A stretch of DNA of 64,000 nucleotides from positions 496,001-560,000 of the forward strand of contig NZ_DAIRVK010000001.1 in NCBI RefSeq assembly GCF_036802865.1. The letters run 5' to 3'. The translations under genes were made by a program, and so were the position numbers. This DNA is from Sulfurospirillum sp036802865. GTDB taxonomy: Bacteria > Campylobacterota > Campylobacteria > Campylobacterales > Sulfurospirillaceae. How positions within the stretch are numbered: position 1 is the first letter of the stretch; each line of letters opens with the position of its first letter. Below the pieces are notes generated by a model. That model was not told where the DNA came from. It ran no database searches and saw only the letters and a program-made list of their open reading frames with translations. This document shows positions 7,908 through 16,751 of the stretch, piece after piece.

Positions 7908-8897
7908 ATGATGAAATGGTGTTTAGCATTATGTCTAACAACGCTTTGTATCTCGCCTCTTTTGGCAGCAGAATATACCATTAAACTAACCCATGTCGTC
8001 AGTCCAGATACCCCAAAGGGCAAAGGAGCAGACTTCTTAGCCAAGAGAGTTTCTGAGTTGACCAAAGGCAGAGTTGAAGTCATTGTCTATCCAAACTCGG
8101 AACTTTACGGTGATGGCGAAGAGATTAAAGCACTTAAACTCGGTAATGTCCACATTGCTATGCCAAGTTTTTCAAAGTTTACAAGCATGGTTCCCCAAAT
8201 GCAGTTGTTTGATTTACCTTTTTTATTTAGAGACGAAAATCATGTTCATGCAGTTTTAGATGGTGAAGTAGGGCAAATCATCAAAGATAAAGTCACTGCA
8301 AAAGGATTTGTGGCACTGGATTATTGGGATGCAGGGTTTAAACATTTTTCTTCCAATAAAAAAGCAATTTTAACCCCAAGCGACGCTGTAGGCCAAAAAG
8401 TAAGAACAATGAAATCCAATGTCCTTGAATCACAAATTAAAGCAATTGGAGCAACGCCACACGCCTTACCATTTGCCTCAGTTTATGCTGCGCTTCAAAA
8501 GGGTATTGTTGATGGTGCTGAAAATCCACTTTCTAATTTTTATACAAAGAAGTTTTATGAAGTCCAATCAGACTTAACCCTCTCAGCACATGGCTACCTT
8601 GGCTATCTTGTGATTATGAGCGAGAGTTTCTGGCGAAAATTTCCAAGCGACCTTAAACCATTGATCCTCCAAGCGGTCAAAGAAGCGACAGCGTATGAGC
8701 GTACACTAGCATCAGAAGACGATAAAGCGACACTCTTAAAGCTTGAAGCCTATGCCAAAACTTCAAATAGCTTTCATATCCATACATTAAGTGCTGAACA
8801 AAAAGAGGTATGGCAAAAAATAATGGAAGCGATTTATCCACAGTTCTATGGTGTTATTGGTGAAGACTTGATCAAAAAAGTTCAAGCAACAAAATAG
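7908..8897 (+). CDS. dctP: TRAP transporter periplasmic solute-binding protein, DctP family
   Basis: A 329-residue secreted protein with a signal peptide (about 1-20, LCISPLLAA). DctP features follow: IKLTHVVSPDTPKGKGADF, YPNSELYGDGEEI, FDLPFLFRD, VRTMKSNV with the family's carboxylate-binding Arg region, and GIVDGAENPLSNF. Such proteins deliver C4-dicarboxylates or other organic acids to a DctQM membrane pump. No dctQ or dctM gene follows, so it is an orphan here. Its position beside a cache-domain kinase and regulator raises the possibility that it serves in sensing, or works with permeases elsewhere. Start 7908 (or the adjacent ATG at 7911) has TAGGAG upstream. Confidence 0.9.
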   Translation: MMKWCLALCLTTLCISPLLAAEYTIKLTHVVSPDTPKGKGADFLAKRVSELTKGRVEVIVYPNSELYGDGEEIKALKLGNVHIAMPSFSKFTSMVPQMQLFDLPFLFRDENHVHAVLDGEVGQIIKDKVTAKGFVALDYWDAGFKHFSSNKKAILTPSDAVGQKVRTMKSNVLESQIKAIGATPHALPFASVYAALQKGIVDGAENPLSNFYTKKFYEVQSDLTLSAHGYLGYLVIMSESFWRKFPSDLKPLILQAVKEATAYERTLASEDDKATLLKLEAYAKTSNSFHIHTLSAEQKEVWQKIMEAIYPQFYGVIGEDLIKKVQATK

Positions 8898-9043
8898 GTA
8901 AACGATATTTTACGTCTAGTTATTTTAATAACGATTTGATTACAAATTCGCATAAGAGTGGCATTTTTCTATAAAGATTTATTGTAATTTATTATTTTTT
9001 GTGATAGACTTGTCTCGCCTTCAAAAAAATTCAAGGAGATAAT

Positions 9044-10384
9044 ATGAAATTAGCTAAACTTAGCTTGGCGGCTATCGTAGTTGCAGGTCTTGCATCTAGC
9101 TCTTTTGCGGAAAGCACTACTCTTGCTGACGCATTTAAAAACGGAAAAGTAAACGGCGAATTAAGAGCATGGTACTTTGATAGAGATACAGGTACTTCTA
9201 CTGGATCTGAAAATATTTTCAATACAGGTGTAAGCCTTGGTTTTGTAACAGACTCACTTTATGGTTTAAGCTTAGGTACTACATTCCAGTCAAACTATTC
9301 ACCGTTTGCAAGTGATGCTGCACAAAAAATGTATACTTCTGATATGGCTGGTTCAGGAGCAGTTCTTTCTGAAGCATATATCCAATACCAAATTGGCAAA
9401 ACAACTGCTAAAGTTGGTCGTCAATATATCGCTACACCTCTTGTCAATGGTTCTGGTTCACGTATGATTAAAGAAGCATTCGAAGGTGCAGTTGTTGTTA
9501 ACACAGACATTCCTTCAACAACTGTATTTGGTGGTTATGCTGATAAATTCCAAGGTAGAACAACAAATATTGATAAATCTTTGGCAAAAACTGCTGACAG
9601 TGAGATCGGTACATTCAAAAAAACAGCAGTATTCTATGGTGCAGGTAATAATGTTGCTGCATCAAATGTTTTTGGATTTGATGGAGCCTATACTATTGGT
9701 GCGATCAATAACTCTATTTCAAACTTAACATTAACAGGTCAATATTTGTTTGTTAATGACGTAAGTACAGGTACTCTTACAAATACTGTACTTGGTGATG
9801 CAAATGTTTTCTATGCTGAGGGTAACTATGTAGTGCCTTTAAGCAATATGAAAGTAATCTTGGATGCTGGTTACCGTGGTTCAAGAACAACGAGTGTTCT
9901 TGATACTGCACATCTTGAAGGTGATATGTATCAAGGACGTATTGGCTTTAAAGAGCTAGCAGGTTTTGGTGCATCTTTTGCATATAGTACTGTATCAAGT
10001 GACCAAAGTGTCCTTTTAGGTGCAGGTAACGGACCAACAACATATACTGCTCCACTAATCAAAGCGGCTGAAGTAACTTCAGGTGCAAATACAGATGCAT
10101 ATAAAGTTGAAGCAACTTACGATTTCAGCAAAGTAGGTGTTGTAGGTCTTAAAGTATTAGGACAATATGTATATGTTGATCAAGATGCTGTAACAGGTGT
10201 TGTATACAATGGTGCATCTGCTAAGACAAAAAACAAATTCTGGGAAGGACAAGTTTCATATGACATCCCTGCGCTTAAAGGTTTAACACTATCTCTTGAG
10301 TATGAAAATGCTACAAAAGAAGTTGCTAATAAATCTGATGTAGATTCAAATGAAATGAGATTTAGAGCTAACTACAAATTCTAA
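9044..10384 (+). CDS. OprD-family outer membrane porin (copy 1)
   Basis: A 446-residue porin. The signal peptide MKLAKLSLAAIVVAGLASSSFA is cleaved before ESTT. The mature protein opens with TLADAFKNGKVNGELRAWYFDRD, typical of Campylobacterota OprD-like porins, shows alternating amphipathic beta-strands throughout, and ends in a terminal aromatic strand (RFRANYKF). Its role is passive uptake of small solutes. It is closely related to the next gene: the first 35 coding bases are identical, and the stretch from 9140 shows clear protein similarity. AAGGAG lies six bases before the ATG. Its own terminator at 10409 separates the two transcripts. Confidence 0.9.
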   Translation: MKLAKLSLAAIVVAGLASSSFAESTTLADAFKNGKVNGELRAWYFDRDTGTSTGSENIFNTGVSLGFVTDSLYGLSLGTTFQSNYSPFASDAAQKMYTSDMAGSGAVLSEAYIQYQIGKTTAKVGRQYIATPLVNGSGSRMIKEAFEGAVVVNTDIPSTTVFGGYADKFQGRTTNIDKSLAKTADSEIGTFKKTAVFYGAGNNVAASNVFGFDGAYTIGAINNSISNLTLTGQYLFVNDVSTGTLTNTVLGDANVFYAEGNYVVPLSNMKVILDAGYRGSRTTSVLDTAHLEGDMYQGRIGFKELAGFGASFAYSTVSSDQSVLLGAGNGPTTYTAPLIKAAEVTSGANTDAYKVEATYDFSKVGVVGLKVLGQYVYVDQDAVTGVVYNGASAKTKNKFWEGQVSYDIPALKGLTLSLEYENATKEVANKSDVDSNEMRFRANYKF

Positions 10385-10408
10385 TTTGTACCTCTGCTAA
10401 ATCTTCAG

Positions 10409-10433
10409 AACAGTGGCGAAAATCGCCACTGTT
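10409..10433 (+). terminator. Rho-independent terminator of porin 1
   Basis: An 11-bp perfect stem, AACAGTGGCGA paired with TCGCCACTGTT around an AAA loop, is followed by TCTTCT. It lies 25 bases after the porin stop codon. Confidence 0.8.
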
Positions 10434-10511
10434 TCTTCTAAAATTCCTCACAATTCCTAAAAAACTTATTTTTTAATCACATATTTTATTTCCTTTTAGT
10501 ATTTTTTTTAG

Positions 10512-10517
10512 TATAAT
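10512..10517 (+). promoter_or_regulatory. -10 box for porin 2
   Basis: TATAAT in AGTATAATTC lies 45 bases before the ATG at 10562 and is preceded by T-tracts (10470-10509) of the kind that replace the -35 element in Campylobacterota. Confidence 0.6.
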
Positions 10518-10561
10518 TCCCCTTGTAACCAAATGGTAATAAACATTTTCAAGGAGAAAAT

Positions 10562-11803
10562 ATGAAATTAGCTAAACTTAGCTTGGCGGCTATCGTTGTT
10601 GCTGGACTCGCATCTAGCTCATTCGCAGCAGACACACTTGCTGACGCGTTTAAAAATGGATCAGTAAATGGAGAGTTAAAAGCTTACTATTTTAGTAAAG
10701 ATGATGGCTCAAAAACAGAAGACCTTTTTACAACAGGTGTAACACTTGGTTATAAAACGGCATCTTTCTATGGTTTAAGCCTAGGCTTAACATTCCAAGG
10801 TAACTCATCACCATTTGCTGATGGTGCTGTAAATGATACACCAGCACTTCGTACTGGTGGCAAAGGTATGTTCCAAGGCTCTGAATATGGTACAGGTGCA
10901 CAACTTTCTGAAGCATACTTAGCGTACAATATTGGTAAAACAACAGCGATGGTTGGTCGTATGTTCTTAGACACTCCACTTGTTGCAAGCTCAGGTTCTC
11001 GTATGACTAAAGATTCATTTGAGGGTGCTGCTATCATCAATACAGATCTACCAAATACAACATTAATCGCTGGCTATGTTCAAAAAGGACAAGATAGAAC
11101 AGATGGTAAAGGTAGTATTGGTAAATTTACAAAAACATTTGCAACAGGTTCTGCAGATCCTGTACCTGCTGATGATGGTGCATTTACTCTTGCCGCTATT
11201 AACAAATCAATTACAGGTTTAACTTTAACAGCAGCGTATGCATATGCCAATGATTTAATCCAAATTAGTTATGCAGAAGTTCTATATGAAGGTAAAGTCG
11301 GTGCAGTAGGATATAACCTTGCGGGACAATATTATTATAATAAATTTGATAATGCTATTGTTTCTCCAGGCGAAGATGATTCAATTAATGCTTATGGTCT
11401 TAAAGCGGGTGCAAGCTTTAAAGGTATCAATGGTTATGTAGCGTATTCAAAAGTAAGTAACGACAATGTTGCAACTGGTGCAGTTATCTCTGGCTTAGGA
11501 AATGGTGCAGACTTACTTTACACAAATCCAGTAATCAATGGTGCTAACTATGGCGCTGATGTTGAAGCGTATGCAGCAGATTTAAACTATGACATTACAT
11601 CTGCAGCAAATGTGGGTGCTCGTTATGTAGAAACAAAAGATAAAAGTGCAGCAATTACTGAAAAAGTTTCTTTCACTTCAGTCTATGGATACTACAAATT
11701 TGATGGCGCGCTTAAAGGCCTGAAACTTGGCGTAGAATATGAAGATTTAGGTAAAGATAAAGACGGTAATGACCTTTGGGTTAAAGCTGGATACAAATTC
11801 TAA
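10562..11803 (+). CDS. OprD-family outer membrane porin (copy 2)
   Basis: A 413-residue porin and tandem paralogue of the previous gene. The signal peptide (MKLAKLSLAAIVVAGLASSSFA) is identical in sequence, followed by DTLADAFKNGSVNGELKAYYF. The barrel pattern and terminal aromatic residue (AGYKF) match outer membrane insertion by BamA. Loop regions differ from copy 1 in length and composition, as expected if the two channels differ in selectivity or surface exposure. It has its own promoter (10512) and terminator (11818), so the two porins can be expressed independently. Start ATG has AAGGAG six bases upstream. Confidence 0.9.
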   Translation: MKLAKLSLAAIVVAGLASSSFAADTLADAFKNGSVNGELKAYYFSKDDGSKTEDLFTTGVTLGYKTASFYGLSLGLTFQGNSSPFADGAVNDTPALRTGGKGMFQGSEYGTGAQLSEAYLAYNIGKTTAMVGRMFLDTPLVASSGSRMTKDSFEGAAIINTDLPNTTLIAGYVQKGQDRTDGKGSIGKFTKTFATGSADPVPADDGAFTLAAINKSITGLTLTAAYAYANDLIQISYAEVLYEGKVGAVGYNLAGQYYYNKFDNAIVSPGEDDSINAYGLKAGASFKGINGYVAYSKVSNDNVATGAVISGLGNGADLLYTNPVINGANYGADVEAYAADLNYDITSAANVGARYVETKDKSAAITEKVSFTSVYGYYKFDGALKGLKLGVEYEDLGKDKDGNDLWVKAGYKF

Positions 11804-11817
11804 TTTCTATCTTTTTA

Positions 11818-11840
11818 TTCCACCTCTTTTTGGGGTGGAA
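11818..11840 (+). terminator. Hairpin terminator of porin 2
   Basis: TTCCACCTC pairs with GGGGTGGAA (one G-T pair) around a short T loop, 14 bases after the stop codon. The following TTCT is only weakly T-rich. Confidence 0.65.
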
Positions 11841-11966
11841 TTCTACGTTATAGTTCTTCTAAAATTCTTAATCTGCATATTTTTTATACAACCCCTTTAA
11901 AATTTTACATTCATTCTTAAGTAACTTTTTTGTACTATATTTTATATATTATCACAAGGAGTCTAC

Positions 11967-13085
11967 GTGAGAAAATTAGCTGTACTTGCTACATCTGTTG
12001 CGCTTTTGGCATCTTCTTCTTTTGCCAAAGAGATTAATGTCGGTGTTACAATGTCTATGAGTGGACCACTCGCGGCATATGGACAAACGGCGTATGAAGG
12101 TATTGAGTTTGCAAATTCTTTGCAACCAAAACTCAAAAATGGAGACACTGTTAAATTGGTACTTATTGATACTAAAGGTGACAAAGTTGAATCAGCTAAT
12201 GCAACAACAAGATTGATTAGTTCAGACAAAGTTGTTGGAATTATTGGTGAATTAACCAGTACCAATACAGCGCAAGTTATGGCTATTGCTGAGAAAAAAC
12301 AGATCCCTGTTATTGCTCCTGTTGCAACAAACGATAAACTCACAGAACAAAAAGAGTTTGCAAACCGTGTTTGTTTTACTGACTCTTTCCAAGGTGCTGT
12401 TGTTGCAAACTATGCTACAAAAGACCTTAAACTCAAAACTGCTGTTGTTGTGGTTGATCAAGCACAAGTTTACTCTCTTGGGCTTGCAAAAGCATTTACC
12501 GATGCATTTACAAAAGCAGGCGGTAAAATTGTAAAAGAGATAAAAGTAAGTTCAGGCGATAAAGACTTTAAAGCGGTTGTCTCTCAAATTAAAGCAGCAA
12601 ATCCTGACTTTATGTTCCTTCCAATGTACCATCCTGAAGTTTCTATGATTGCACGTCAAGCAAAACAAATTGGACTTTCAAAACCAATGTTTTCAGGGGA
12701 CGGTGTTGCTAACCAAACGTTTATTGACTTAGGTGGCGATGCGGTCGAAGGTTACATGTTTACAGACTTTTTTGACTATGGCGCTCCTCCAACACAACGT
12801 TCAAAAGACTTTATTGCTGCGTATGCTCAAAAAACTGGTAAACAAGAGATGAACTCTTTTGTAGCGCTTGGTGCAGATGCTTATAATGTTATGGTAGATG
12901 CTATGAACCGTTGTGCAAATCCAGAAGACAGCGTATGTATTAACAATGCAATTAAATCAACAGTCAATTTTGAAGGCGTTTCTGGCGTTCTCAATATTGA
13001 CAAATCAGGTAACTCAACGCGTTCAGCAGTTATCAAAGTTGTACAAAATGCAAAAGCAGTTTATAAAGCAACTGTAAATCCATAA
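11967..13085 (+). CDS. livJ: Branched-chain amino acid ABC transporter, periplasmic binding protein
   Basis: A 372-residue secreted protein starting at GTG with AAGGAG five bases before it. The signal peptide is MRKLAVLATSVALLASSSFA. Mature features of the LivJ/LivK type I binding fold include INVGVTMSMSGPLAAYGQ, GIIGELTSTNTAQVMAIAE, IPVIAPVATND and the FLPMYHPEVSMIARQAKQIG segment. It binds the substrate (Leu, Ile, Val or another amino acid; not decidable from sequence) for the LivHMGF pump encoded downstream. Two strong hairpins separate it from livH, so it is probably made in excess over the membrane parts, as is usual for binding proteins. Confidence 0.92.
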   Translation: MRKLAVLATSVALLASSSFAKEINVGVTMSMSGPLAAYGQTAYEGIEFANSLQPKLKNGDTVKLVLIDTKGDKVESANATTRLISSDKVVGIIGELTSTNTAQVMAIAEKKQIPVIAPVATNDKLTEQKEFANRVCFTDSFQGAVVANYATKDLKLKTAVVVVDQAQVYSLGLAKAFTDAFTKAGGKIVKEIKVSSGDKDFKAVVSQIKAANPDFMFLPMYHPEVSMIARQAKQIGLSKPMFSGDGVANQTFIDLGGDAVEGYMFTDFFDYGAPPTQRSKDFIAAYAQKTGKQEMNSFVALGADAYNVMVDAMNRCANPEDSVCINNAIKSTVNFEGVSGVLNIDKSGNSTRSAVIKVVQNAKAVYKATVNP

Positions 13086-13092
13086 ATTCTTA

Positions 13093-13124
13093 TCTCTGCC
13101 TTTATTCCTAAAGGCAGAGATTTT
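13093..13124 (+). terminator. Intra-operon terminator/attenuator after livJ
   Basis: A perfect 12-bp stem TCTCTGCCTTTA/TAAAGGCAGAGA with a TTCC loop (13093-13120) is followed by TTTT. It sits seven bases after the livJ stop codon and probably stops most transcripts or protects the livJ mRNA 3' end. Confidence 0.8.
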
Positions 13125-13164
13125 AGAACAATTCTCATTTGAGTAAGTGAGAATTGTTCTAAAA
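13121..13164 (+). repeat. Perfect 17-bp inverted repeat before livH
   Basis: TTTTAGAACAATTCTCA (13121-13137) and its exact complement (13148-13164) enclose a 10-base loop. It begins immediately after the preceding terminator stem and ends six bases before the livH ribosome-binding site. It may be a second terminator, an mRNA stabiliser, or an operator. Confidence 0.85.
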
Positions 13165-13182
13165 TATTTTAGGAGAATCTAT

Positions 13183-14079
13183 TTGGATTTAACAATGTTT
13201 ATGCAACAAATGGTCAATGGTTTTAGCCTTGGCAGTATGTATGCGCTCATTGCCATTGGATATACAATGGTTTATGGAGTATTAAGACTCATCAATTTTG
13301 CGCACGGTGACATCATGATGGTGGGTGGATTTTTAGGTTATTTTGGTATCGCTGTCTTAGATCTTCCTTTTGGTGCGGCAGTGCTTTTGGCTATTGTTGG
13401 ATCAGCACTTCTTGGAATGGCAAGTGATCGCATCGCATATCGACCATTGCGTAGTGCCCCTAAAATCTCACTTTTAATTACAGCTATTGGTGTAAGCTTT
13501 TTTCTTGAAAATGCTTTCAATGTCTTTTTTGGAGGCGTACCTAGAGCATTTCCTGTTCCAGCTTATTTAGAAAATGTTGTAGATATAGTGGGATTAACAA
13601 TGCCTGTTTCGGCTCTTCTTGTTCCCATTATCACAGCAATTTTATTGGTAATCATTTTATGGGTACTCTATAAAACAAAATATGGAATGGCAATTCGAGC
13701 TCTTGCATTTGATGTAGGTACTGTCAATCTTATGGGTATTGATGCAAATCGTATTATTACAATGGTGTTTGGTATGGGCTCAGCTCTTGCTGCTGTTGGT
13801 GGTATTTTTTGGGCAGTCAATTATCCTTCTGTTGAGCCAATGATGGGTGTTCTTGTTGGACTTAAAGCTTTTGCTGCTGCCGTTGTTGGTGGTATTGGAA
13901 GTGTTGGTGGTGCTGTTCTTGGAGGACTAATCATCGGTTTTACTGAAGTCGTTGTTATTGCTTTTTTCCCAGAATTGGGCGGTTATAAAGATGCGTTTGC
14001 GTTTATCTTTCTGATCTTAATTCTTCTTTTTAAACCCACAGGTATTTTGGGTATTGATTTTGAAAAAAGTAGGTTTTAA
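13183..14079 (+). CDS. livH: Branched-chain amino acid ABC permease LivH
   Basis: A 298-residue polytopic inner membrane protein (MDLTMFMQQMVNGFSLGSMYALIAIGYTMVYG...). It shows the LivH signatures LRLINFAHGDIMMVG near the N terminus and GLKAFAAAVVGGIGSVGGAVLGG, the cytoplasmic loop contacting the ATPases. About eight hydrophobic segments are visible. Translation most likely starts at TTG 13183, six bases after AGGAGA; the upstream GTG at 13147 falls inside the 17-bp hairpin. It pairs with LivM to form the channel, and livM follows after one base. Confidence 0.9.
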   Translation: MDLTMFMQQMVNGFSLGSMYALIAIGYTMVYGVLRLINFAHGDIMMVGGFLGYFGIAVLDLPFGAAVLLAIVGSALLGMASDRIAYRPLRSAPKISLLITAIGVSFFLENAFNVFFGGVPRAFPVPAYLENVVDIVGLTMPVSALLVPIITAILLVIILWVLYKTKYGMAIRALAFDVGTVNLMGIDANRIITMVFGMGSALAAVGGIFWAVNYPSVEPMMGVLVGLKAFAAAVVGGIGSVGGAVLGGLIIGFTEVVVIAFFPELGGYKDAFAFIFLILILLFKPTGILGIDFEKSRF

Positions 14080-14080
14080 G

Positions 14081-15121
14081 ATGAACAGTCTCATGATAAA
14101 AAAAGAACAATGGCTTAAAATTTCATTTGTTGTGATTACCCTATGGTTCATTTGGTTCGCTAACACGCACTTTGATGAATACACGGTAAGAATTTTAAAT
14201 AATATTGCTATTTTCATTATTTTAGCGGTCAGTTATAACCTGATCAATGGTGTTACGGGTCAGTTTTCACTTGAGCCTAATGGTTTTGTTGCTATTGGTG
14301 CTTATGTAGCAGCCCTTTTACTTGTAAGCCCAGATGCTAAGCAGTATCAATATGCGATTGTCGATCCTTATCCATTTGTTTTAACGCTTCATGCTAACTT
14401 TGTGGTTGCTCTTCTTGTGGGTGGTGCATTTGCAGCAACATTAGCAGCAATTCTCTCTTTCCCTGTCTTTAGAGTACGTGGGGATTATCTTGCTATCGTA
14501 ACCCTTGGATTTGGATTTATTATCAAAATTTTAGCAATCAATACACCTGAAGTAACGAATGGCTCTTTAGGATTGAATGATATTCCTGAGTTTTCCAATC
14601 TCTACTGGACAGGTGGCATTGCAATAATCGCTGTTATCGTGGTCTTGAATATTATTAATTCTAAATATGGTCGAGCGATGAAAGCCGTCAGAGATGATGA
14701 AGATGCTGCCATAGCTATGGGTGTTAATACGTTTAAGGCTAAAACATTGGCTTTTTGTACCAGTGCCTTTTTTGAAGGTGTCGGTGGTGGACTTTTAGCG
14801 GCACTCCTTACGAGTATATCACCTGATCTTTTCGACTTTTTCTTTACGTTCCAGTTGCTTATTATCATCGTTCTTGGTGGTCTTGGCAGTACAACAGGTG
14901 CGATTATTGGTACCGTACTTGTTATGGGAGGAAGCGAATGGATGCGTTTCCTAGATGAACCAATTCATATTTTGGGATATACAACAACGGCGATGCCAGG
15001 TATGCGTATGGTTGTTTTCTCACTTATTCTTATTTTTATTATGCTTTTTGCACGTGAGGGTGTTATGGGTAAAAGAGAGTTAACGGATATCTTGAAATGG
15101 CGTAAAAAGGGTGACAAATGA
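14081..15121 (+). CDS. livM: Branched-chain amino acid ABC permease LivM
   Basis: A 346-residue polytopic membrane protein. LivM motifs include YNLINGVTGQFSLEPNGFVAIGAY, RVRGDYLAIVTLGFGFI and the ATPase-coupling loop near YGRAMKAVRDDEDAAIAMGVN, with LGGLGSTTGAIIGT toward the C terminus. The ATG at 14081 comes one base after the livH stop and has AGG upstream; an in-frame ATG at 14054 would overlap livH. The stop codon overlaps the livG start by four bases, indicating translational coupling. Confidence 0.92.
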   Translation: MNSLMIKKEQWLKISFVVITLWFIWFANTHFDEYTVRILNNIAIFIILAVSYNLINGVTGQFSLEPNGFVAIGAYVAALLLVSPDAKQYQYAIVDPYPFVLTLHANFVVALLVGGAFAATLAAILSFPVFRVRGDYLAIVTLGFGFIIKILAINTPEVTNGSLGLNDIPEFSNLYWTGGIAIIAVIVVLNIINSKYGRAMKAVRDDEDAAIAMGVNTFKAKTLAFCTSAFFEGVGGGLLAALLTSISPDLFDFFFTFQLLIIIVLGGLGSTTGAIIGTVLVMGGSEWMRFLDEPIHILGYTTTAMPGMRMVVFSLILIFIMLFAREGVMGKRELTDILKWRKKGDK

Positions 15122-15885
15122 TTTTAAAAATTGATAATGTCACTAAAAACTTTGGTGGCGTCACTGCCATCAAAGAAACCAGTTTTAGCGTTGCTCCTAA
15201 AGAAATTTTTGGACTGATTGGCCCTAATGGTGCAGGTAAAACAACAATGTTTAACATCATTACAGGTAATTACATTCCAACTTCGGGTGAGGTACTTTTT
15301 AGAAATGAGACGATCAGTGGACTTAAGCCACACCATATTGTTCGTAAAGGCATTGCACGTACGTTTCAAAATATCAGACTTTTTTCAAGTATGAGTGTTT
15401 TAGACAATGTTCTCATTGGCTTTGACTTCCAAGCACGTTATGGATTTGCTGAGGCTATTTTGCGTTTTCCCCGTTTTATTGGAGAAGAAAAACGTATTAA
15501 AGCCCGATCTATGGAGATCCTAGACTATTTTGGAATAAGTTCATTTGCACAGGATAAAGCAGTGGATCTTAGTTACGGACAACAACGTAAAGTAGAAATT
15601 GCAAGGGCATTAGCAACCAATCCATCTCTTTTACTACTGGATGAACCTGCCGCTGGTATGAACCCTTCAGAGACAGAAGAGTTGGGTGAGATCATCAAAA
15701 AGGCGCGTGTTGATTTTGACTTGACGGTTCTTTTAATTGAACACGATATGAAATTTGTCAATCAACTGTGTGATAAAGTTTTAGTCCTTGACTATGGCAA
15801 GACAATTTTTGAGGGTAAACCAAGTGATGCCATTCAAGACCCTGAAGTAATAGCAGCGTATTTAGGAGATTTTCATAATGATTAG
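15118..15885 (+). CDS. livG: Branched-chain amino acid ABC transporter ATPase LivG
   Basis: A 255-residue ATP-binding subunit. Walker A GPNGAGKT (about 36-43), the LivG-specific RKGIARTFQNIRLFSSMSVLDNVLIG segment, ABC signature LSYGQQRKVEIARAL, Walker B LLLLDEPAAGMNPSE and the switch His in LIEHDM are all intact. It hydrolyses ATP with LivF to drive import. ATG overlaps the livM stop (ATGA), and the end overlaps livF by eight bases. Confidence 0.95.
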   Translation: MILKIDNVTKNFGGVTAIKETSFSVAPKEIFGLIGPNGAGKTTMFNIITGNYIPTSGEVLFRNETISGLKPHHIVRKGIARTFQNIRLFSSMSVLDNVLIGFDFQARYGFAEAILRFPRFIGEEKRIKARSMEILDYFGISSFAQDKAVDLSYGQQRKVEIARALATNPSLLLLDEPAAGMNPSETEELGEIIKKARVDFDLTVLLIEHDMKFVNQLCDKVLVLDYGKTIFEGKPSDAIQDPEVIAAYLGDFHND

Positions 15886-16573
15886 TGTTAAAAATTTGCA
15901 TGTCTATTATGGACTCATTGAAGCTGTTAAAGGGATTGATTTTGAAGTGAAAGAGGGAGAAATTATCTCGCTTATCGGCTCTAATGGTGCGGGTAAAAGC
16001 TCAACACTCAAAGCACTGCTTAACAGTGTGAAAAAAACAGGTGATATCAACTTTTTAGGTTATGACACCCGTAACCATAAAACGCACACGCTTGTACAAC
16101 ATGGACTTTCTTTAGTCCCCGAAGGTAGAAAGATTTTCATCAATCTTACGGTTGAGGAGAACCTTCGTATGGGGGCATTTAACAATGATGAAAATTATGA
16201 ACATCTTAAAGATACTATGTATGAACTGTTTCCTCGTATTAAAGACAAACGCCATCAACTTGCAGGAACCATGAGTGGAGGCGAACAACAGATGCTTGCA
16301 ATTTCAAGAGCATTGATGGGTGAGCCTAAGCTTTTGATGCTTGATGAGCCTAGTTTGGGTCTTGCTCCCAAAATAGTCGGCGAAGTTTTTGAGATCATTA
16401 TGCGTTTACGCAATGAAGGAATTACGATTCTTTTAGTGGAACAAAATGCCTTTGCTGCCCTTAAAATTTCTGATAAAGCGTATGTCCTCGAAAATGGAAA
16501 GATTGTTATGAGCGGTGTCGCTAAAGATATGATAGGCGATGACACTATACGTAAAAAATACCTCGGCGGTTAA
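15878..16573 (+). CDS. livF: Branched-chain amino acid ABC transporter ATPase LivF
   Basis: A 231-residue ATP-binding subunit, the second nucleotide-binding domain of the Liv importer. Walker A GSNGAGKS, the GLSLVPEGRKIFINLTVEENL segment characteristic of LivF, signature MSGGEQQMLAISRAL, Walker B LLMLDEPSLGLAP and ILLVEQNA are present. Start ATG overlaps livG by eight bases. Last gene of the operon, followed by a hairpin at 16595. Confidence 0.95.
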   Translation: MISVKNLHVYYGLIEAVKGIDFEVKEGEIISLIGSNGAGKSSTLKALLNSVKKTGDINFLGYDTRNHKTHTLVQHGLSLVPEGRKIFINLTVEENLRMGAFNNDENYEHLKDTMYELFPRIKDKRHQLAGTMSGGEQQMLAISRALMGEPKLLMLDEPSLGLAPKIVGEVFEIIMRLRNEGITILLVEQNAFAALKISDKAYVLENGKIVMSGVAKDMIGDDTIRKKYLGG

Positions 16574-16594
16574 AGCCAAAATCTCTTTACTTGT

Positions 16595-16615
16595 AAACCT
16601 CCAAGCAGGAGGTTT
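16595..16615 (+). terminator. Hairpin ending the liv operon
   Basis: AAACCTCC pairs with GGAGGTTT around AAGCA, followed by GCTCTTCTTT. It lies 22 bases after the livF stop. The 16616-16751 interval has no gene and leads into ccsBA. Confidence 0.65.
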
Positions 16616-16751
16616 GCTCTTCTTTAATGATTTATAAATTATTTACTCTAAAAAGGTAACATAACTCAATAGACTTCTTTGATAATTCTTTAGGTATTTA
16701 TGCACTAAGGGGTATGAAAGAAGGCTCATTCTTTACAGGCAAGGACGTTTT

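Noticed and set aside
9044..10600. Phase-variable homopolymer tract in the porin region
   Set aside because: T-tracts before copy 2 are eight bases or fewer and look like promoter T-tracts; no long G or C run is present in either porin.
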